Below, piece by piece: positions 37,027 through 47,994 of a stretch of 64,000 nucleotides of DNA. Under the pieces are notes generated by a model. The model had not been told where the DNA came from. It ran no database searches and saw only the letters and a program-made list of their open reading frames with translations. This DNA is from Archilochus colubris (lineage: Eukaryota; Chordata; Aves; Apodiformes; Trochilidae), in assembly GCA_023079485.1 (NCBI GenBank), contig CM041092.1, forward strand, positions 11,917,127-11,981,126, read 5' to 3'. Both the position numbers and the translations under genes were made by a program. Position 1 is the first letter of the stretch. Each line of letters begins with the position of its first letter.

Positions 37027-40000
37027 GTAAGCAGTCTCTCTGTGTAACTGAGGTGTGTCCACAGTCGTACCACCCTACGTAGTCTCTGTTCTCAAAGTGT
37101 TATCTGGTTCTCATCCATGTTCACTGGTGACCTGCATGAAAGTGTTGCATGGTTGTCCTGCTCATTTTGGTGCCATGGGCTATTCTCCACTTTATCTTCA
37201 AGCTCCTCCGCACTAACAGGCACTAGTCTGCTTTTATGACTTCTGTACGTGGGTCTCCTCAAGCACTGCTTTTGATTGAAAGTGACTGGCCCACAGATGA
37301 AAAAAGCAAAACAAAACAAACATCCCACAAGACAGGGCTTGTGTTTTATTGCTCCAGGATGTGTGAAGGTTTGCTGTGTTTTTCCATCCGCAGCTCAGGT
37401 CACAAGTGCCAAATGCTTTCGGGAAGGGACTGGGCAGTGAGAGAATTGAATGAGATGATCACATGGCAGAAAAATGAGGACAGTAAACAATGATCTCTAG
37501 GGGAGGAGTACTCAGTCAACCTCTTTAAACTTGAGCTCTCTCTTTTTGTTGTTAACTGTCTGAGTGAGGTGGCATTACATCTGAGACAGCTGGAGGAAAG
37601 GCTTTTTTTCAAGAGCACTGAGCCTTCTAGTTTGGGAGGTCTCCCAGTCTGGTTCTCTGGCTTATTGTCAAAGCTTGTTCTTTATTTCTCTCAAATGAAG
37701 AAAAGATCACTGGGAAATCACATTTTCTGAGGTAGACAAGAGCTAAAAGAATGAATTCACTCTACACATAATGAAGACACCACACCCCCCAGCAAACCCA
37801 TTTTTTCCTGATGGAAGTCTCTTTTTAAGAAACCCACTACTATATTTTGGGTCTGTGCTCATATCCTCGATGGCTGCTTGGATTTGGATGTGACATTCTC
37901 AGAAGTGCCACTGTACTGTTGTGATGTGTTTTTTCCTTGCTATTATTGATGCATTGATTTATTAATCAGAGGGAAGGGTTATCTACTTTTTGCAGAACTG
38001 GAACTTAATCTTGGTGCTGAGAGATGAACTGACTCTGCATCATGGCCAATTGTTTGTGCTTACTCAGTGATAAGAAATAAAAAATTGGCCTTAAAACCTA
38101 TATTGCTAAATTTATGGAAAATTAGATGGAAGTTTCAGATTGTTGTGATCCTGAGCTTTTTGTATTAATTACTGTCTCTTTTCCTTTCTCCTCAGTTCTC
38201 AAAACCTTTCTGGTTTTGGCCTAAATTTGAAATGTTGAAAGTTTAATGTTAATATAGGAAATAACCCTGTGCAGGTCTCAGTTGTCTTCTAGGATGTAAT
38301 ATTTGTGGAGACCTCTTCCAAAACAGCTGACCTCTGGAATACCTTAATTCAGGTTTTATTAGCTGCTTGATTGTCATAATGCAAAAGGGTGGAATTTTTT
38401 TTGGAAGATTTTTTTCAGCTACAGTGGAAGCAGATTGGATTTGGGAAAATCTGTGGTAGAAGCCAGCAAGTGGTCTGGGGAGAAAGGTTGAGATGAACTT
38501 TTAGAATTGGGCTTTTCCAGCCCCCTCATGCTAAATACTAGATCCCTGCTCTTTCTTTTGCTTTTGGAGGAGTGAGGTTCAGGGAGAATAATAACAACAT
38601 GGCACACTAAAGCCAGAGCAGTTGAAGGATGAGTTCAATCAGTGATTGAAACTCTTTGTTTTCCTTTGTTGAGACAGTTAAGAGGGAACTGACCTTTGTT
38701 CAGGGTTTGGTGTGTCCTACAGTCTGAGCCTTCTGAGTTTGTCAGGAACTACAGGGAAAGCCAAACTTTATATTCTTGACATAAATGTAAAAATTAAGAG
38801 GTCAGAGGAAGAGAAAAACATCCCCTTACTCTGGATATGCTTGAGTGTGCAAGACTCTTTGAATATAAAGAGCAGAAATTCCATCCACACCTGTGCCCCT
38901 GGGTTGCAGGTCACCAGTAAATAATCTTAAGAGCAAATCCCTGTCATTTTTTTGTGTGGTTCAGCTTGATGTTAAATCTGCAGTTGGGTTCCCATCTTCA
39001 TTTTCTGTACCTACAGTTAAAAAGTTCTGCACCTTCCCCTCAGGTGTGAACTTGAGGAGCCAGCATAGTGTGAACTTGACTGTTGCCATCTGCCCTCAGT
39101 TCTCAGTGTTTTATTTCTGATCCAGACATCTCAAAACAGGAGCAAAATAGAATAGGTTATGGTGGTGAGAATAAAAATTAAGACCAGAGTGTCAGCCCTT
39201 TGGGTTTGGGTGGTGTCATTCCAATTGGCAAATGCTCCTTATGGAAAAGTGGTGTGTGTCTGTATGCCAGTTAAATCTGCGCAGGTCTTCTGCTGTGAGG
39301 CTGTGTCTTCATGCAATGGATACTTAAGTCTTGATTGACCCTTGATGTATGGGTATCTCCTGAATGTCATTCAGAGCTTTGTAGGCAGAAAGCCTGTAAG
39401 ATCCAAGTCTTCCTAGGCTTGATTGGGACTTCCCAGCCACTGCTTCCCAGGTAGCAGTTGTGCCCTAAATTCATGCTTGTTATGACTAATTAAAAGGAGA
39501 CCTCAGAAAAGTTTCTGCTTGTTTTATCCTGAAACAGCTTTTCAAGGACTATTTTAAAAAGATGCATAATGCTGACTTGCAATACAGAAAACTGGTTCAG
39601 AATGTTTCTGTTATCTGGCTGCCATTGTCAAAGTGAGCATAAAGACAAGGTTTTCAGACAAGCCTTTCCCAAGAAGGGGAAACATAAATGCTGTTCTGTT
39701 CCAAAACTGGCAAGTTTAAAATAAAATCAGCAGTTTCCGGAGTCAGTGGCACAGTTTTTAATAGTTCTTATTATTCACCAAAAGGACATAAAATCTGATT
39801 TATTATAATTTTCAGTTAGCAGAGCACACTTTTAGCACCAAAGTTCAGCTGGACATCTGGAGCCTTGGTAAAGACTTTGGGAATAACACAGTTCACGAAA
39901 TCACCATTGTTGGTGGGTTTTGTCATTTGTTTTTTTTCCCTCTGCCTTAAAGCTCTTCCTTGTTGACCTAAAGGACAAGGAATGACTTAAAAGTTTGACT

Positions 40001-40344
40001 GAATTTTGTATCTCAAATGGAAATGTCCAGGTTGTAGGTTTCTTTGTTCTCTTGGTCCATCTCTTTGCAAATTCTGACTTGGTTTGCCTGTGCTTGTTGG
40101 TGTAGAGCAAAGTGGTGCCACTGTTGTTCCCTCAGCCCTTGGCCTTGGAGGGAGTAGTTGTTAAGAACGCAGAGGCATCATATGCTGATGGTTTCCGGTC
40201 AGGGTCGAGTAATGTTTGGGGAAAATTATGGTGCAGAATCAAGTCTTACACTAGTATAATGTTGAACATGTACTAAATATGCATGGAAACTGTGCCATGT
40301 AATTGTAAAAAGTTATTAACAGGTTTATATATATAGCATGTTTT

Positions 40345-40368
40345 CAATTGATGTGTGCACATCAATTG
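40345..40368. repeat. 24-bp palindrome
   Basis: Perfect 11-base arms (caattgatgtg / cacatcaattg) around a 2-base centre. In the 7.5 kb intron, away from any exon. Confidence 0.85.
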
Positions 40369-43300
40369 TGTGATGATGTTTCTCAGCTGTCTGTGTCATT
40401 TAGCAGCAACAGAGCTAGGGGGGTTCCCAGAGGCTCTCTCAGGAATGTCTGTTTTCAACTGAGGAGGAAAACCAGTGATGAGTAACCTGAATGCATTAAC
40501 CTGATCAATGGAGAGCCCATGACCATTCCAGTACTTCTATATAGAACTTGTGTGATTGTAGGTATCAGTATTCATGCCATGGAACTGATCAAACTCAGCT
40601 GTGGAGCTGTTACCACTTCTAGACTATTTCAAGGCTGTTTTTTTCATCATAATACACAGGCTGGGTCTCAGCCTATGTCTGTTCAAAACACTGGGGATGC
40701 AGATGTGGCAGTGTCCTGGAGGAGCTCAGAACAATGCTCCTGGATGAAGCCACTTGTAACACAAAAATGTTATCATAAAATGTTTCTCTTCTTATTCCTT
40801 TACAAAAAAAAACAAATAAACTATCCCAGCTTTGGACATATGTTAGACATTTCAAGGTTGATTCTGATCCATTGGTTGTTGTAAGAACTCATAGCAATTT
40901 TAAAAAGGAAAACCAAAACCCCCTAACACCTTAAATGATTTTTTGGTACAAATGATTTATATGGAGTCTTTCAAATTACCTTTGGTACCAGTAATGGGGT
41001 GTCACATGTCAAATTTAGATCAAGGCCTTTTTTATGGAAATATTTCTATGGTTTTTGGAAACTAGCAGGGGCTGTCTTTATCAGTTCCTTTGCTGTGTTG
41101 CTGTTGTCAGCTTGCAGTGATTTTTTTAAGAGGAGCAGAACAGCAGTACTTATGAAATGTGAATTACTGCATCTGCAGTTTAAGGTAGACGGGGAAACAA
41201 GCATGCTTGAAAGCAAAAAGGTTTTGGGAGGGGAGCTTATTTGCATGAATTTAACAATAAAAAAAATTCTGAATTACTTGATCTGTTATTTGCAGTCTTA
41301 CTGGAAATTAATTTTTCTGTCTGGGATAGAAGCACAGAGATAAAGCCACATATTCCTGTATGCAAATAACTCTTGGATGAGAATGCAGACTCTTCTTTGT
41401 AGATTAAAGTATTGAGGGATGTTTGTATTTTATAAATGACATTCTATATATAGATGCTGAACTTGGTATAATATATATTAAAACCTTGATTTTCAAGCTA
41501 GACAAATACTGACAAAACCAGACAAAAATCTTACATGATTATAAAGAAAATAGGTTTTGGATATTGTAAGATTAATTTAGAAAGCTGTGCACGTGTATGA
41601 AGAGAAGTTAACATGTGAAACATCCCAGATCCCTCTCCTGGCTTTGTGAGTTCCAATTGATCTTTGTTTTGCAGCTAGAAATTTTGCTTGGATAGGAAGA
41701 ACTTAGATTCTTAACTTTTTTCTTCAAGAATAGCTTTGAGTCACTTGTGTGCAGGAAGCAAGATTAATACGTGAAAAAATCCTGTAATTTTTAAAGTTCA
41801 GAAAATAAAACTTTGGAAAGTACATAAACATCACATTAACATGTGAAGAATTTGAGAGCATTTTTTTCCTCATGATTTACTTTTTTAAAGTCCATGGGAT
41901 AGGGTCAGCTGTTGTATTGCAGTGTTTGTACCATTACATAATCTATGTCATGCATTTCAAATTTCTGCTCTCATTTGCACAATGCAAGTCCAATGCAATG
42001 TTAGGTCAAACTCATTGGCCTTTGTTTTTTAGACTGATGAAAAAAGCCTTTGTAGAGTATTTCACCTTTGCAAGAGTAATTCTTCATCCCACATTGTTCT
42101 CCCTGACTAAAGTCATTGTGCAAATCTACCAGTTCAAAAGGAAATAGAACTTTTTCCTGGGTATTCATTCATTCAGAAACTGCTGAAGTTAGTAGGAATC
42201 TGTCCACGGGCTCTCAGGGGTTTCATAATAGGACTGAGCTCTCTGTTTATAATCTTACTGATAATCACAGGTTGATTAATTTTGACCCCGTGGTTCAGTT
42301 TTCTTTCTTAAAGCTCTGAAAATTTCTATCAGTAGCTATTCTTGGTTTTTTCTTAGTGTATTATTTTAGGCTTTGTATTTGCTAAAGTGAGAGGATCAAC
42401 TTATTACGTATTGTCCCAGTTTGCCTTAGTTCTTAGTCACTTGCTGATAAAGGAAAAAAAAATAATTGTAGACATAGGAAGCACAGGAAAATGTTGAGGA
42501 TCTTAAAAATGGCCTGTGCATAAGAGAAGGCATCTGTCCCTTTACACTCTTTCTTGGCTCACAGATGTAACTGAATGTGTTTTCGAGACTGTTGCCATGT
42601 GGAATTTCAGGTTGAGTTGATCCCCAGGACTTTCTGCAGTGCCTTGGCTTTCTGTTGGTGTTTTTAAAGGTTAATTTCATTACTAAGACTGGTCAGGTTT
42701 GAGTACTTGTCTTACTATATTGTACCCTGGCTGCCACCAGTGGTGCTCTTCTCATGTGACTGATGAAAAGAAGCCTTGAGGCTGCTGAGGTGAGCATGAG
42801 GTCCTCCTGCCTTCCTCCCCACACACACCTTCTATAAAGCCTGCAGTGGGCTTGGGGTGCCCACCTTGTGGTGGATGGCACAGTGGATCTGCTCATCTAC
42901 ACATAGCTGCTCGTGCAAGGGGTAGGAACAGGCTGAAAAAGAGCTGTCTCTGTGATGTGGATCAGGCTGACCATTTGTAAAGGGAAGATAATGATCTAAA
43001 GCAGAGGAGATCTGCAGCCTTGCTGATGGATGGTAAGACCACCTAAGCATCCAGTTTCATGACTGGATCCACATAGATATGCTCAGAGCTTGTTTAGTTG
43101 AGCCAATAGTTAAAAATTCCTCAGTTTTATGCTAATGATCTCCTCTATGTCTTGTCCACAAACAATTGTTTGAGTGTAGATCTCTATCTTGTCTACCAAA
43201 CTGTTTTAAACCCAGATGCTGATGGAGTCATCTGAAGTACAGCTGTCTTCCACCTGCAAACAAGTCTGGGCTTTCTTTGAAAAGTTTAACATCTTGTCAC

Positions 43301-43802
43301 TGTGTATATGAGAAACTTGCAGACCATGTTATGAATATTTTGAGAGCTCTGAGAAGAACAGACCTCTCAATCCGTTCAGCCTGGGCTGCTTGCCATTGTC
43401 TTGTCCTGCATGTGTACCTTATGTGAAGTGGTATTTTTTGGGTGGGAAATGTATATTTCCTTGTTCATATTTCCCTATGTGTTTATGGTAGAGACAAAGG
43501 GCAGGAGATGGATATCTATAAACTGGTGGGTGCAGTTGTCTAGACTCTTCTCTTACCTCTTGTTTTTTTTTCCTTTTATTGTTGTGCCTGAAACTTGAAG
43601 TCATCCTCTGAATACAGGATAGCACTGGCATGAGTCCTGAGAAACAGCTTCAGATTTGGCTGTGAACTGAGTTGTTGAAAAGTACTGATGGAGGCTTTCA
43701 TTGTGTTGCTCTTAATTATCATTTCTTTCCCATTAACTAGAGACAGATAATTGATGCTTAGCACTGGAGAGAACATTCTGTAGGCAACAGCCCTGTCCCA
43801 GG

Positions 43803-43857
43803 AAGGGGATGAACTGATGACCCTGTAAGCTTTTCTAGCTCAAATTTCTGTGGTTTT
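43803..43857 (+). mobile_element. Possible CR1 tail remnant
   Basis: ggggatgaactgatgaccct followed by cttttctagctcaaatttct and gtggttt resembles the last 55 bases of CR1 (a gatgatct..tctttccaactc..ttctgtg pattern). Short and diverged. Confidence 0.45.
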
Positions 43858-44536
43858 TCATGAGGAAAGGACAAAAAAAGGACCCAAGAACACTTTGAGA
43901 CTGTTTATCCATTCTCTACTTAAATAAAGAGCAGACACACAGAATCATTTTTCCACAACATTGATTGTGTTAAATGGGACTCTCGATTACAAGTAAAGTT
44001 ACACTGATCGCTGGATAAATATGAGGGATGTAAACAGCAGGAAAAACTCAATGAGCCTGAAATAAAAGCAGTCAGGCTGTGTTGACAGACTCTTGCAGGA
44101 GTGTGTGCCAGGCTGCTGTGCAGATCAGGATATAAAGCACCAAACTGCTACCTGGAAGTCCCAGCGATGGACTTTGGGAGGCCACCTGTCACACCCATCT
44201 CTGAACGAGTGATTGCCTTGTCAGAAAGTAATAATTTGATTTAGGAAGCTGTGTAAAGAATCTACTATAGAACAGAATCAAAAGCTTCAGAGAGGTAGTT
44301 TTTTTAGTTAATCCAGCTGACAGAAAGAAAAGTTTTTGGACTCTGATTGTGCCCACTCCCTGCCCTGCATCTCAGCCAGTCTAATGAAAGTTGTTACCTT
44401 TCTCTGTAAAAATTACAACTGTACCCTCTTTAATTGTGTATATACCAACCCTGCAAGCATAGAGCAGCACGTTAGATGCTGCTGCTGCCTTTGGAAGAAA
44501 CATACTGACAGTCTGATTGTCTTTGTATTCCTCCAG

Positions 44537-44644
44537 GTCGGATTCGTACAAGGAGACAGAGCTCTGGCAGTGCCACAAGTGTCACCTCAACACCTGCTGA
44601 TACCCGAGGCCGCAGCCGGGCTAAAGTGGTTTCCCAGTCCCAGC
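44537..44644 (+). CDS. CLASP1: CLASP1 exon: Ser/Arg-rich linker (GRIRTRRQSSGS)
   Basis: A 108-nt phase 1-1 exon, acceptor attcctccag and donor agc|gtaaga. Encodes RIRTRRQSSGSATSVTSTPA followed by DTRGRSRAKVVSQSQ. Strongly basic, as expected for the lattice-binding part of CLASP. The RGRSRAKVVSQSQ motif is conserved across the family. Follows a 7.5 kb intron, the longest complete one in the window. Confidence 0.96.
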
Positions 44645-46111
44645 GTAAGAAGTGTTTTATTTTGGGGGGAGAAAACCAAATAGTTATTAATACATTTTTC
44701 TTGAACTGTAGTAGCATCAGCTGAGGATTAGGTTTATTTCTGCTAATAATGTTTGGATGTATAACAAAACCCATCCCCGCTCAGCCAGTGTGTACACTTG
44801 CTGACAAATAGGTCCCCAAATCTGAGTGCTCAGTTGCTGCCTTTTTTTACCACTTGTGCTGATGTGTTAGGACTAAACAACTTGCACTGGGTCTCTCTGA
44901 AGCACTCTCTGCATCCATAGCTGATTGCTGTCCTGGGCTCTTGCCCTGCCAAGCTTCTCCTGCTTATGTGACTGTATTTCTGTATGTGTAACATGTGAGC
45001 TGTCTGAAGTAAATGAGTGGGCATCAATTTAAAATACCTATTTCATGTAGATACTGAGGATGTGGTTCTCCTTGCTGATTCACATGACACATCTGTGCTC
45101 TCCAGCTTCCTGGCAAGACAGGGTTTTCCCTCAGGAGCCATACATGTGGTGCATATTTGTCATGTCTATCTCAGGAGAGTTTTGTCACTCAAACTTTGAG
45201 GAATTGAGGGGAGGGTGAGCTTGTAAGAGGAGGCAGGATTTGTGGAAAGACCTATTTGTTCTGAGGACTTGTCTTGCTTTGTACCCCTCTTTAAAAGCCC
45301 ATTTCTGTTCATGCTTTCATTGTTTTGCTCTGTCATGCTGGAGGGATGGGCAAAGCAGTTCACAGCATTGTGTTAGGCTGGGAGAGCCAAAGAGGGAAGT
45401 TTTACATTGAGGATGGGGCTAAATGGAGATTTTCACATTGAGCTCATGAAGGAATTTGGGCTTTGATATGCTGATTTTTTTCAGTTTTGAATGTAAAACT
45501 GATCCAAAGCAAGAAATGACCTTTTTTACTAAACTGAGTTTGGTGAAACCTCGTGTAATCAGATGGTACAAGTTCCAGAAGTATTTAAAGTAGTTTGGTA
45601 TCCAAATGTTTTGAAGATTATGGGTTTAGGGTTTTTTTATAGAATTTCTTATGAATCTTTAGAGTGGTCACATCTGAACCTGCTGCTTTGGTCTAGTTTT
45701 CTGAATCCCAGTTCCAGCCTAGCCCAACTAGATGTGATTGTTATCCTTAAGCTGAATATTATATGAGATAACATATGAATTCAAATATAATACAGTCACA
45801 GTGGACATTCCTTATGTCACACAGAGGATAAACCTCTTGCAATTTTGCAGACTGGACTGAGGTGTAATTTAGAGCAGAACATGGGTCTCAGTGTTGGTTG
45901 ATATTTAGTTAAGCAGCTCATGAGCCTTGGGAAATTGTTAGTTGCATCAGGATGTTAACTTATTGCATTCTGCAGAGGCTTTAAGAGTGATGTGTTTGTG
46001 AATAAATCTGTCTGTATTGTCTATAGCATAAACCGCATGCTGAATGCTGTATTGTCTTGCTGTCTTTTAATCCACTTTTTGCCTGTCCTTTGGTCTGCCC
46101 TCATAATCAAG
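44645..46111 (+). other. Intron before 27-nt microexon, 1.5 kb
   Basis: gtaaga to tcaag; pyrimidine-rich last 60 bases. Nothing else recognised. Confidence 0.85.
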
Positions 46112-46138
46112 GATCCAGATCAGCTAATCCTGCTGGTG
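46112..46138 (+). CDS. CLASP1: CLASP1 27-nt microexon (RSRSANPAGA)
   Basis: Nine codons' worth of sequence, phase 1-1. With it, ...VVSQSQ joins RSRSANPAGA-GSRSSS; without it, ...VVSQSQ-PGSRSSS. The RSRSANPAGA insert is known from mammalian CLASP1 isoforms, so I regard it as real despite its size. The donor is g|gtaaga; the acceptor is the uncommon AAG, after a short pyrimidine tract, with TGC at 46096-46098. Both microexons of this gene share these acceptor traits. Confidence 0.9.
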
Positions 46139-47826
46139 GTAAGAAACGTTTTCCCTTTCTTGCTTTCTCATTTCACATTTTTTTAACTGCTAAGCTTTTA
46201 GGCTCCCTCACCCTCTCCTAACTATGAGACTTTAAAAGCATCTTCTTAGTCACAAATGCAAATGTGTATGACCAATGATTCTGCTTTCTTATACTAATCA
46301 AACATGGTTAAGCATACATTCTGCATATTGAATCTATCTCATTGCTTAAACCCCAGGTTCTAAATTATTCTTCCAGTTACTTCAGTGCTGACATCGGTGA
46401 GATTGCAGCAGCATAACTGAGAGGAGTATTTGCTTTTAGGATGTGGAGGCTGTGTGTGAGTGAGACTGGACTCTCTCAGCACCACATACCTTGTTGGAGT
46501 GTATAGCTTTATTGTTTCAGAATGGTTTTGGCCAAGAAACTGGAGGTGGAAATAAGTTAAAATATATGTGTTATGGTATTGTCTGTCAGATTAACAGAAC
46601 TGCATATCTTCTTGAATCAAGACATAAGAACAGCCTTTAACTCCTAGTCCTAATACTATCTGGAACTGAAATTTTTGTGAGATGTGTACATACTTTTCAG
46701 AAAGAAACAAACATGAATATTCATTATGTGAGCTTGCCTGAGTATGTTCTTGGTACCTTTTCAAATATAATTTTCCATGCTATTCTAGCAAACAAATAGA
46801 ATGTTTATACATTCTATTCTGATCTATACATTCTTTATAGAACAGTAATATCAACACCAAATTTTCAGTGATGTGAAAACACAAAGAAGAATCTATTATG
46901 TCAGTTTGTGTTTACCTTTAAGCTAGCATTACTTGATCTTCAAACAACTTAGCATATGAAGAACCACAGAAAAAAAAGAAAAATATTATTCACTTCATTG
47001 AGCTAGCAATGCTATTTCAAATAGAAATATCTGCTGCAACTGGAATATAAATAGGTAAATAACTCTTGGTAGAGGCTGTTTTGGAGACAACATGGCTTAG
47101 AAGAAATGTAAACTTGTGATGGACTATTCAAACAGACAAAGGAAAATAAAACAAGCCAACTACTTAACTGGCTAAAAATTTTCTCCAGTTGAAAAATAAC
47201 TAGATAGTTTCTCTTTAATCAGTCAGACCCAAGTAAGCCAGAATCTCTACAAACGTGACAGCCTAACACATTTTACCTTTTATTGTGCTGATCTGTTTTT
47301 GAGGGGGTATTTTTAAAAATTTGCCTTCACTGAATTATTATAGGAAAGTGATGCCACTACTGCAGTGTTGCATGCAGGTGCCTGAGCTGCCATGCAGCAG
47401 GGGTTACCTGTGCCAGAAGCCAGCTTGCTGCAGCATGGTGCTTCACACAGGTTTAATTTGTCTTGCTGTGTTGAGAAGGGGAAACAGCCTGTGAATTCCA
47501 TGGTGCTGCAGCAAGGCTGCTCCTGGCACCTCTGCAAGCTCAGGTAAAGCTGGCTGGGCTGTTCTTAGACTGCAGGGTCTGCTTTGGTCTTGTTCCTGGC
47601 CAGGCAGTGTGGTTCATATAGGCAGGCTTGCTGATGCCAGTGTTTATTATCCATGGGCTTTCCTCCGTTTTCCCTGAAATACCATGGGGAGCATTCCCAT
47701 TAGTTTTCTGAGTGTTTTGGATCAAATTCTTAGGCCTGACTGTGTTCCAGTTTTGCTATCAAAGTATTTAAAATCTTTGGAGAGGTGTTTAAAGGTGTAT
47801 TTTCTGTATTTCTGGTTCTCTTCTAG
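46139..47826 (+). other. Intron, 1.7 kb
   Basis: gtaaga to tctag. Holds the inverted repeat near 46800 and a GC-richer, CTG-rich block at about 47345-47530 that I cannot identify. Confidence 0.8.
46795..46818. repeat. Inverted repeat
   Basis: Nine-base arms aatagaatg / cattctatt with a 6-base loop, in the intron after the 27-nt microexon. Confidence 0.75.
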
Positions 47827-47994
47827 CTGGCAGCCGCTCTAGTTCTCCGGGTAAGCTGTTGGGAAGCACCTATAGTGGGCTGAGTGCTGGAACATCACGA
47901 GTCCCTCCAGTGCCATCATCTTCAGAGAAGCGCAGCAAGATCCCTCGGAGCCAGGGATGCAGTCGGGAGACGAGTCCCAACAGAATAGGACTAG
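47827..47994 (+). CDS. CLASP1: CLASP1 exon: SKIP motif, EB1 binding
   Basis: A 168-nt phase 1-1 exon, acceptor ttctcttctag and donor ag|gtaagg. Encodes GSRSSSPGKLLGSTYSGLSA, then GTSRVPPVPSSSEKRSKIPR and SQGCSRETSPNRIGL. The RSKIPR stretch is an SxIP motif, the short signal that docks on the EB1 C-terminal domain. SSSPGK and TSPNR are proline-directed phosphorylation sites that can prime GSK3 sites in this region (family knowledge). An internal donor-like sequence (cgg|gtaagc at 47851) is discussed in the findings. Confidence 0.96.

Larger units (their letters stand above)
37027..44536 (+). other. Intron, 7.5 kb
   Basis: gtaagc to ctccag. Contains the palindrome at 40345-40368 and a possible CR1 tail at 43803. 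The start has ctctctgtg, a PTBP1-like motif, just after the microexon donor. No RNA gene or second transcript recognised. Confidence 0.8.
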
